Source of the DNA: Lentisphaeria bacterium
GTDB lineage: Bacteria; Verrucomicrobiota; Lentisphaeria; Oligosphaerales; Oligosphaeraceae
Length of the DNA stretch: 6,518 bases
Assembly (NCBI GenBank): GCA_028699735.1
Contig: JAQVUB010000150.1
Span: forward strand, 1 to 6,518
Direction: 5' to 3'
In this document: one piece after another, positions 1 to 5,471 of the stretch
Layout of the letters: the number at the start of each line of letters is the position of its first letter
How positions within the stretch are numbered: position 1 is the first letter of the stretch
Program-made: the position numbers and the translations under genes
Notes under the pieces: model-generated
Seen by the model: only the letters and a program-made list of their open reading frames with translations
The model's database searches: none
Told to the model about the DNA's origin: nothing

Positions 1-68
1 CATACGTCCCATACGTCCCATACCTATAGTCCCATAGTCCCATTCATAGTCCCATAGTCTCATTCCCA
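1..68. repeat. Degenerate short-period tandem repeat (CATAGTCC / CATACGTCC units)
   Basis: The first ~68 bases are built from near-identical 8-9 base units: CATACGTCC twice, a shortened CATAC, CTATAGTCC, CATAGTCC, a CATT linker, CATAGTCC, CATAGTCT and CATT. The array is cut by the left window edge, so its true length is unknown. There are no unique spacers and the period is too short for CRISPR. I recall similar GTCCCATA-type intergenic repeats in Lentisphaerota genomes, which supports the guess about the organism, but this is memory and not a search. It ends about 150 bases before the start of the first gene. No function is evident. Confidence 0.8.
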
Positions 69-145
69 TGAAACACCCCGCACTACAGAAGACTGAGGCA
101 TTACGTCCTTTTGTGCTTTTCGTGGTTAAAAACAGCTTCATTTTC

Positions 146-173
146 TTGATTTTATTTTATTCATCATTAGACT
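146..173 (+). promoter_or_regulatory. Possible sigma70-type promoter for the 222-3071 gene
   Basis: In the AT-rich leader upstream of the large gene, TTGATT (146-151) resembles a -35 box and TAGACT (168-173) matches four of six bases of a -10 box, with a 16-base spacer. This would give a short leader of about 40 bases. Such matches are common by chance in AT-rich DNA, so this is only a candidate. The rest of 69-221 shows nothing beyond the ribosome binding site AAGGAG at 209-214. Confidence 0.25.
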
Positions 174-221
174 ATTGTTTTTTACGCAAGGCATTGAACG
201 TATTGTGCAAGGAGTTACCGG

Positions 222-3071
222 ATGGCAATTCGCATTGAAAATGACTATTGTCAGTGGCTGATTTCAGAAGACGGGATCAATCTGCGTTTTCTGGATAAAA
301 TTCAGGGAACTGACTGGGTATTGCACAGTCCCCCTTCAGCCTGCGCCTATGTGAAAAAAAACAACTGGCGTGCGGATGCCTGTTGTGCCAGCTTCGAAAA
401 TAACATCCTGACACTTTGCTTTTCCGGTGATGCCGGCAAAGCGGAGATTGCCGTGGAATTCCATGGGGGCTACTTCGTTTTTACGGTGATGCAAGTGGAA
501 GGAAATTTCGACGAACTCGCCTTTATCAATATTCCAACCAGCCTGAAAGCAAAGGCCGATGAACCGTTCTCGGCCTCGGTCATCTCACTGAATCTGCTGG
601 CCAATGTCGAGGAACTGCCAGGACCACAGGAACATCTCTGGAGTGCAGCCTACAGGCGTTTTGCTTTCCAGGGCGCCCAGTGTGGTCTGGTCACAGCACC
701 TTTCACGAAAATGCGTGATTACATGAAAGAGATGGTTGGCCAGGCGCCAGGGGTACCTCATTCTCCACTTTGCGGGCCCTGGGCTCTGGATGCCGAGCTA
801 CCCCGCCGTACCAATATTTTTGGCTGCCCATCTGAAAGCACTGTGGATGACTGGATACAATTCTGTCAGCAGCTGGGAATCAGCTCCATTGAATTCAGTG
901 GTGCAATTGATTACGGAAGTTATCAGCCCGACCCCAAGGTCTATCCGCGGGGCTATGACAGCGTCAAAACCGTTACTGACAAATTGCATGATGCCGGCAT
1001 TATTTCCGGTTTGCACACGATGTCCTTCTCCATCGCAAAAACCTGCAGCTGGGTAACTCCGCTGCCAGATCCCCGCCTGGCCAAAGAGCGTTCCTACACC
1101 CTGGCCGCCGGGATCAGTGCCGAGGCAACGGAAATTCCGATCGGCGAAGACTGCTCTGATCTTCCGGAGCTGATCAACTATTTCATCCGCCGCAGCATGA
1201 CTCTGCAAATTGACGATGAACTGATTGAGTTCCGGGGAGTACGCAAATCCGTACCCTGCGCCGTTCTCGAGTGCCATCGCGGTGTACATGGGACGAAAGC
1301 GGCTTCGCATCAGCAAGGTGCTCCGGTGCATCATCTGAAGGAATGCTGGGGGTGTTTTGCCCCTGATGGCGATTCCACCCTATACAGTGAAGTGGCCGGG
1401 CGCATTGCCAAGTGCCTGACGGATTGCGGCTTTGACTTCTGTTATCTGGATGGTCTGGATGGTGCTCATATCATCGGCGGAGAAGAAGCCCGCTGGTACT
1501 ACAGCGCCAAATTCACCTTTGAAGTATTCCGTCAGCTGTCCAAACCGATGATGATGGAAATGGCGACTTTCCACCACCATCTGTGGTATGTGCGCTCCCG
1601 TATGCAGGCCTGGGATCACTGTGTGCGCGGACATAAAAAGTTTACGGATTTGCATGTTTATTCCAATGCGCAGGCACGGCGCATGTTCCTGCCCCTGCAT
1701 CTGGGCTGGGTCGGACTCTTTCCATGGGTCGATTCTGAGTGTGAACCGACCTATCGCGATGATGTCGAATACATGTGGAGCAAAGCCTTGGCTACGGATG
1801 CCAATTTCACTCTGCAATGCATCAACCCTGAATCCATGCGACAGGGTGCCTGGCTCAAAGACTTCGCGGATACCATTCGAACCTATGAAAAACTGCGACA
1901 GGAGAACGTTTTTCCCAAGGCAGTCAAAGCGGAATTGAGCAAGCCAGGCAACGAATTCCAACTGCTAAAAGATCATTGTGGCTGCTGGAATTTCCGACCC
2001 ATGCAAAGCTCTCGCCACAAAGTCGAAGCGCTTGACGGGCGGAGCAACCGTTGGACATTCCAGAACCGCTTTGCCAGTCAGGCGTTGTCATTCCGGATTA
2101 CCGCCCTTCCGTCGGTGGCTGCTTATGACTCTCCGGAAGCCATTACTCTGGTTGATTTTCAACAGCAGGGACAATTCCGCGATCCCGGCAACACTGCCAA
2201 CATCCTGAACAGCGGCAAGATTTACAGCTATCCTTCCTCGGCACCAGGAGTTTCCAGTGAAATCTGTCCTGCTCCACCGGATGGTCCTGCCGGAATTTGC
2301 GGGCGTTGGAACGGTGTAAACCAGGGGTTGGGCGCTGTCATTTCCACTTCCGCGCCGGATGACCGCTATTCGCTGCTGGATCACTTTGAACGAGAGTATC
2401 GCCTGCATCCGGCCAGCTGGAGCAGCCTCGTCCACAATTTCCCGGAACCGCTGGATCTTTCCAAGCATCGGGCAATCGGCCTCTGGATCAAGGGCGATGG
2501 CAAGGGTGAACTTGCCAATCTGATCCTGAATTCACGTTCTTACGGTGAAACGCATCTGCAGCATTATATTCCTATCGATTTCAACGGCTGGCGTTACGTT
2601 GAGCTGGTTGAGCCGGAGTGTGAACGGGTTGATGACTATTCCTGGCCCTTTGAGCGTTGCCAGTATGGCATCTTCCGCAGTACAACCAATTTTGCCAATT
2701 GCAGAGCTCTTTTCTTCTGGTACAACCAGATACCCTGTTCCGGAAGTGTGGAATGCCTGCTCAGCCCGGTCAAAGCCCTCCCTCTGCTTGAACAGAAAAT
2801 GGTTAATCCCGTGCTGTCGGTCAATGGGCATGCGGTCGTCTTTCCAATCGAATTGCTACCGGGACAATATCTCGAATGCTGCAACAACGATTGCCGGCTG
2901 TTTGACAAAAATGGCGATTTTCTCGGCGATGTCACTCCGTCCAATCCGCTTCCTGTGCTGCAAACCGGTGACAACGACCTTCTTTTCAATTGCCAGCCTG
3001 CCCCAGCTCGCACCCGCGCCTGGATCAATATCTTCAGCCAGGACGATCAGTTACTCGTCCAGCACTCATAA
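222..3071 (+). CDS. Large multidomain glycoside-hydrolase-like protein (TIM-barrel core, CIA30/CBM11-like C-terminal module)
   Basis: 949 residues; the ATG is preceded by AAGGAG with a 7-base gap. Seen: an N-terminal beta-rich region (~1-180), then alternating strand/helix segments (~185-560) typical of a TIM barrel, with strand-end acids D410 and D413 in YLDGLDG and E446 in MMMEMATF, followed by HHH. YLDGLDG resembles the nucleophile strand of clan GH-D-type retaining enzymes, so D410 or D413 is the suggested catalytic residue (inference). Residues ~293-372 look like an inserted beta module (see separate entry). Residues ~740-800 carry LDLSKHRAIGLWIKGDGKG and later IDFNGWRYVEL, the pattern of CIA30/CBM11-like carbohydrate-binding sandwiches. 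A small beta domain closes the protein (~857-949). There is no signal peptide, and about 33 cysteines fit a cytoplasmic location. Substrate and CAZy family are unknown to me. It is 52 bases or more from any neighbour and may be a single-gene transcript. Confidence 0.7.
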   Translation: MAIRIENDYCQWLISEDGINLRFLDKIQGTDWVLHSPPSACAYVKKNNWRADACCASFENNILTLCFSGDAGKAEIAVEFHGGYFVFTVMQVEGNFDELAFINIPTSLKAKADEPFSASVISLNLLANVEELPGPQEHLWSAAYRRFAFQGAQCGLVTAPFTKMRDYMKEMVGQAPGVPHSPLCGPWALDAELPRRTNIFGCPSESTVDDWIQFCQQLGISSIEFSGAIDYGSYQPDPKVYPRGYDSVKTVTDKLHDAGIISGLHTMSFSIAKTCSWVTPLPDPRLAKERSYTLAAGISAEATEIPIGEDCSDLPELINYFIRRSMTLQIDDELIEFRGVRKSVPCAVLECHRGVHGTKAASHQQGAPVHHLKECWGCFAPDGDSTLYSEVAGRIAKCLTDCGFDFCYLDGLDGAHIIGGEEARWYYSAKFTFEVFRQLSKPMMMEMATFHHHLWYVRSRMQAWDHCVRGHKKFTDLHVYSNAQARRMFLPLHLGWVGLFPWVDSECEPTYRDDVEYMWSKALATDANFTLQCINPESMRQGAWLKDFADTIRTYEKLRQENVFPKAVKAELSKPGNEFQLLKDHCGCWNFRPMQSSRHKVEALDGRSNRWTFQNRFASQALSFRITALPSVAAYDSPEAITLVDFQQQGQFRDPGNTANILNSGKIYSYPSSAPGVSSEICPAPPDGPAGICGRWNGVNQGLGAVISTSAPDDRYSLLDHFEREYRLHPASWSSLVHNFPEPLDLSKHRAIGLWIKGDGKGELANLILNSRSYGETHLQHYIPIDFNGWRYVELVEPECERVDDYSWPFERCQYGIFRSTTNFANCRALFFWYNQIPCSGSVECLLSPVKALPLLEQKMVNPVLSVNGHAVVFPIELLPGQYLECCNNDCRLFDKNGDFLGDVTPSNPLPVLQTGDNDLLFNCQPAPARTRAWINIFSQDDQLLVQHS
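1098..1337 (+). other. Inserted beta module within the TIM-barrel region of the large protein
   Basis: Residues ~293-372 of the 949-residue protein interrupt the barrel. They read like a compact beta domain: a start of the type AAGISAEATEIPIG, a central LQIDDELIEFRGV, and an end with HRGVHGTKAASHQQGAPV. The signature is DDElI..., then RG..GT.aa.H..Ga.v. I recall this signature from modules in phage and other extracellular or structural proteins, without a named function. The flanking sequence resumes barrel-like segments leading into YLDGLDG. The boundaries are estimates from sequence character, not from a structure. Confidence 0.45.
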
Positions 3072-3130
3072 ATTTGTATTAAAACGTTTTTTGAAGACTT
3101 GGACAGGGTTCTTGCAATCGGACATCGGTA

Positions 3131-3361
3131 ATGAACCAACTTGAATCCAGCTCATTATTGTCTGCTGTTCTGGCGGCTTTCAGTACAGCCCTGGTTGTGA
3201 CTGGATCTGCCATCCTCCCTGCCATAGAGTTATTTTGCATCAACCAGGGTGAATTCACCTTCTGCATGTCCCGTATGTTGCAGATCAGCGCCCTGGCAGG
3301 AGGAATTGCTTTGCTGGTTCTCAGCTTGCTGTTGCTTGTTTTCCGGAACTCAAAAATATAA
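3131..3361 (+). CDS. 76-residue two-TM ORF; N-terminal fragment of a sulfatase-like membrane protein paralogue
   Basis: The 76-codon ORF encodes two hydrophobic segments (~10-32 and ~50-71) joined by a short loop, then stops after RNSKI. Its sequence aligns without gaps, from the first residue, to the N-terminus of the sulfatase-like protein starting at 5472. Over residues 15-44, 16 of 30 positions are identical by my count, including T.S..LP.IE.FC.N.GEFTF. In both proteins the AF pair falls at residues 16-17, so the start is conserved. No good ribosome binding site precedes the ATG; CAGGG lies too far upstream. Family members continue with three more TM segments and a catalytic domain, all missing here. 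It is most likely a relic of a duplicated gene. A functional stand-alone membrane peptide is possible but less likely. Confidence 0.6.
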   Translation: MNQLESSSLLSAVLAAFSTALVVTGSAILPAIELFCINQGEFTFCMSRMLQISALAGGIALLVLSLLLLVFRNSKI

Positions 3362-3363
3362 AA

Positions 3364-3489
3364 TGGCCCAACAATGAAATCTATGCAATTGAATTCACCC
3401 TGCCGCAGAGATTTTCTCCTGCGCAAAATCTGAAATTTCAGTTCCGCTTTATTCGTTGTTCATCCCATGAAATTTTTTCGGGTCGTTAG
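3364..3489 (+). pseudogene. Possible out-of-frame remnant of the same broken sulfatase-like gene
   Basis: Directly after the 76-codon ORF, another frame stays open for 41 codons and ends at TAG 3487-3489. It has no start codon of its own at the beginning. Its first part (around KWPNNEIYAIEFTLPQ and RFSPAQNLKF) can be aligned, with three short gaps, to residues ~168-195 of the downstream sulfatase-like protein (KKPDYSFYEYSIS, then QKFTFAS, N, I, F). That is the linker between the last TM segment and the catalytic domain. If real, the old gene lost TM3-TM5 and then decayed by frameshift. The match is short and gapped, so chance similarity is a serious alternative. Base composition turns very AT-rich just after this segment. 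Confidence 0.3.
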
Positions 3490-3601
3490 TGTCTTTCGTT
3501 GTAAAAAAATACGGCTGCACTCAGCTTCACTGACAGATTACCTAAAAAAATAAAAAAACATAAAAGAACAATATAACGATTTGAAATATCAGAAAAAATG
3601 T

Positions 3602-3631
3602 ATAAATTTTCGATATAGCCGAAATTTTAAA
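3602..3631. promoter_or_regulatory. Imperfect inverted repeat in AT-rich DNA
   Basis: TAAATTTTCG (3603-3612) pairs with CGAAATTTTA (3620-3629) around a 7-base loop, with one mismatch. In addition, TTCGATATA (3609-3617) recurs in perfect inverted form as TATATCGAA at 3708-3716. This could be a protein-binding site or a small RNA hairpin. In DNA this AT-rich, chance symmetry is common. Confidence 0.3.
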
Positions 3632-3637
3632 TAATAC

Positions 3638-3771
3638 TATGACTGATTTTTTAAGGAATAAAGGATTTTCAGACATTCGAAAAAGTCATTTTTAGTTTTA
3701 TTTCTTATATATCGAAGAAGGGTTTACTGCAGTTCTTTATGACTGATAATGTCATCATTCATGTCATGACA
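3638..3771. promoter_or_regulatory. Cluster of ATGAC/GTCAT motifs with 10-base palindrome TGTCATGACA
   Basis: The pentamer ATGAC or its complement GTCAT occurs at 3639, 3685, 3739, 3751, 3763 and 3766. Two of these lie in a direct repeat TATGACTGAT (3638-3647 and 3738-3747, exactly 100 bases apart). The last two form the perfect palindrome TGTCATGACA (3762-3771), and 3739-3755 is a second inverted pair. Well under one copy would be expected in this span. The arrangement fits multiple operator half-sites about 140-270 bases upstream of the cassette. No regulator is encoded in the window. Confidence 0.35.
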
Positions 3772-3794
3772 ATTTTTCAGGTTCATTTTTTCTT

Positions 3795-3832
3795 CTGGCC
3801 TCCCCAGAACGGGGAAATATTTTCTTCGCCAG
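3795..3832 (+). promoter_or_regulatory. Two-tier hairpin upstream of the cassette
   Basis: CTGGC (3795-3799) can pair with GCCAG (3828-3832), enclosing a tight hairpin TCCCC-AGAAC-GGGGA (3801-3815). A run of nine T follows 11 bases later (3844-3852). The T-run is too far away for a textbook intrinsic terminator, so this may be a weak terminator, an attenuator or a structured leader. It is the only G+C-rich element in the intergenic region. Confidence 0.3.
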
Positions 3833-3906
3833 TGAAATAAATCTTTTTTTTTGCGTTATATGTGTACAACGATTTGTTTGTTGTTGTGTAGAAAGGAGAC
3901 TGTGTG

Positions 3907-4086
3907 ATGTTTCATTCCTTCCTGTCTTTTGCCTATATTGACATGGGAACCGGGAGCATGCTTCTGCAGGCCAGCCTTGCCAGCTTATTTACAATTCTCG
4001 TATTTTCCCGGCAGTTGAAAAGCCGTTGCATGCATTATTTCAGACGCTCCAAAAAATGCGTTTCACGTTATGACAAGCAGGACTGA
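3907..4086 (+). CDS. Small single-TM peptide with IDxGTGS motif
   Basis: 59 residues from the ATG at 3907, which lies 8 bases after a strong AAAGGAG (3892-3898). The adjacent in-frame GTG at 3904 would add one residue and is only 5 bases from the same site. The peptide has a short hydrophobic start, the motif YIDMGTGSMLLQ (residues 10-21), a single membrane segment (~18-34) and a basic, cysteine-containing tail (35-59). I recall a family of short proteins with YIDPGTGSxLLQ encoded beside SAM methyltransferases and membrane phosphatase/sulfatase proteins; here the usual proline is methionine. Its last 17 bases overlap the next gene, implying translational coupling. The role is unknown. A membrane anchor or scaffold for the neighbouring enzymes is a guess. 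Confidence 0.75.
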   Translation: MFHSFLSFAYIDMGTGSMLLQASLASLFTILVFSRQLKSRCMHYFRRSKKCVSRYDKQD

Positions 4087-5443
4087 AGGTTTTCTGGCTT
4101 CCTCATTTCGCGACCCTGCCGGGCGGGTTATGCGTTTGCACGGCGTATTATATCGCAGTGTAACACCATCCGGTCTTGAGGACTATAAGCTGTTCACCAG
4201 TTCGGGTTTGGCGAAGGAATTGGTTGATAATCAAATGCTTGTCCCTTTCCATGAGGCCGGGCAACTGGGTGAAGACAAGTTGTTGCAGCTGGAGGAACTG
4301 CCCTTTGTTAGTTATCCGTACGAATGGTGTTTCGGGCAATTGCTTGATGCTGCAAAATTAACGGTACGAATTGCCCTGGCAGCATTGCAAAAAGGAATGA
4401 TCTTGAAAGATGCCAGCGCTTTTAATGTCGCATGGCATTGGGGAAAGCCGATTTTTATCGATCACGGCTCTTTTACCCGCTATCAGGATGGCCAGCCATG
4501 GCAGGCCTACCAGCAGTTTGTCACCCATTTTCTCGGACCTCTGATGCTGATGTGCTTTCAAGATCTGCGTTATCTGGAATTCTTTCGTAATCATCTTGAG
4601 GGCTTTCCTCTGGATTTCATCTCCCGGAATCTGCCTCTGAGTACCTGGTTCAGGCTTGGACCGTTGATTCATATCCACTTGCATTCGCGCTTTCAGAAAA
4701 ATCACTCAAACCGCAGAAGCCTGCAACCCGTGAGAGCCCCCCGCATGCCACGCAACAGATTGCAGGCCATGTTGCAGGATCTGCTCGAATTGCTCAATGA
4801 TCTCAAAACACCCCGGGAAATAACCGAGTGGTGCAATTATTATCAGGATACCAACTATTCCAAACGGGCTTTTGACCATAAAAAACAACTGGTTGAGGAA
4901 TTCGTTGCCCAGCAGCACCCCGATAAGACGATTGATTTTGGTGCCAACGACGGTACCTTTTCCTTTCTGGCAGCAAAGCACTCCCGACTGGTTATTGCGG
5001 CAGACTTCGATCCAATCGCGCTGCAAAACCTGTATTTGAAGGCACGGACGGATTATCCGGGGGTTTATCCGATTTTGCAGAATTTGCATAATCCATCTCC
5101 TGCTCTGGGCATTCTGAATGCCGAGCGTGAATCTTTTTTGACGCGGGCGAAGGGGGATTTAGCCCTTGGTTTGGCATTGCTGCACCATCTACGCATAGGT
5201 AACAATTGGACTCTCCAGCAATGTCTGGAACTCTTTACTCAAACCGCTCCCAATGCCCTGCTGGAATTTGTTCCCAAATCCGATTCTCAGGTACAACGCC
5301 TTTTACGCTCCCGCCCGGATATCTGTTCGGACTGGGATCTGCCTGCTTTCCTGAATATCTGTCACAGGTACTACCGCGAATGTGACTGTATCCCGATTGT
5401 CGATTCAGGACGAATTCTTGTGCGTTTACGGCAACGTCTCTGA
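4070..5443 (+). CDS. Kinase-like / SAM-dependent methyltransferase two-domain protein (NoeA-like)
   Basis: 457 residues. The N-terminal half (~10-210) carries LKDASAFNV (112-120) and PIFIDHGSF (127-135), spaced like the catalytic loop and metal-binding loop of a protein-kinase/aminoglycoside-phosphotransferase fold (K113/D114, N119, D131). The C-terminal half (~270-457) is a class I SAM methyltransferase: motif I TIDFGANDGTFS (287-298), acidic loop AADFDP (310-315), then NPSPALG, LALLHHLRIG (368-377) and LLEFVPKSD (397-405). The pattern matches proteins I know as SAM methyltransferases of the nodulation protein NoeA type. The start at 4070 is supported by the family-like SSFRDPAGRV at residues 11-20, so the later ATG at 4130 is unlikely. 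No good ribosome binding site precedes it; the 17-base overlap suggests coupling to the small upstream peptide. The protein is presumably cytoplasmic. The acceptor substrate is unknown. Confidence 0.85.
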   Translation: MTSRTEGFLASSFRDPAGRVMRLHGVLYRSVTPSGLEDYKLFTSSGLAKELVDNQMLVPFHEAGQLGEDKLLQLEELPFVSYPYEWCFGQLLDAAKLTVRIALAALQKGMILKDASAFNVAWHWGKPIFIDHGSFTRYQDGQPWQAYQQFVTHFLGPLMLMCFQDLRYLEFFRNHLEGFPLDFISRNLPLSTWFRLGPLIHIHLHSRFQKNHSNRRSLQPVRAPRMPRNRLQAMLQDLLELLNDLKTPREITEWCNYYQDTNYSKRAFDHKKQLVEEFVAQQHPDKTIDFGANDGTFSFLAAKHSRLVIAADFDPIALQNLYLKARTDYPGVYPILQNLHNPSPALGILNAERESFLTRAKGDLALGLALLHHLRIGNNWTLQQCLELFTQTAPNALLEFVPKSDSQVQRLLRSRPDICSDWDLPAFLNICHRYYRECDCIPIVDSGRILVRLRQRL

Positions 5444-5471
5444 TATAAAACAAACAGAAAGAAGTTTCCGG

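Larger units (their letters stand above)
3490..3906. other. Gene-free AT-rich regulatory or decayed region
   Basis: No credible gene lies here on either strand. By hand count 3541-3660 is only about 19% G+C, far below the flanking genes. The stretch holds A-tracts at 3544-3558, an imperfect hairpin (3602-3631), six ATGAC/GTCAT pentamers (3639-3770) including a 10-base palindrome, a structured C/G-rich hairpin (3795-3832), a run of nine T (3844-3852) and a GT-rich leader ending in AAAGGAG (3892-3898). It probably contains the promoter of the three-gene cassette that starts at 3907. I could not place -35/-10 boxes with confidence. Confidence 0.6.

Noticed and set aside
1..68. Possible CRISPR array
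   Set aside because: Units are only 8-9 bases and are directly adjacent without unique spacers; no cas genes.
798..1334. 178-codon minus-strand ORF within the large gene
   Set aside because: It lies fully inside a well-supported 949-residue frame, with no ribosome binding site or domain signature of its own.
3081..3092. AAAACGTTTT palindrome and T-run just after the large gene, as a terminator
   Set aside because: The arms are almost all A/T with a single C-G step and no loop, so it would not form a stable RNA hairpin.
3079..3426. 115-codon ORF on the minus strand opposite the 76-codon ORF
   Set aside because: The plus-strand frame aligns to the sulfatase-like N-terminus, whereas the minus-strand translation shows no family pattern or membrane logic; it is a shadow.
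3639..3695. 18-codon ORF starting ATGACTGAT in the intergenic region
   Set aside because: Very short, no ribosome binding site, and in DNA so AT-rich that short open frames arise by chance.
3856..3868. TTATAT / TGTACA elements as a -10 box or operator for the cassette
   Set aside because: No matching -35 element at a proper distance, and a single 6-base palindrome is not evidence.
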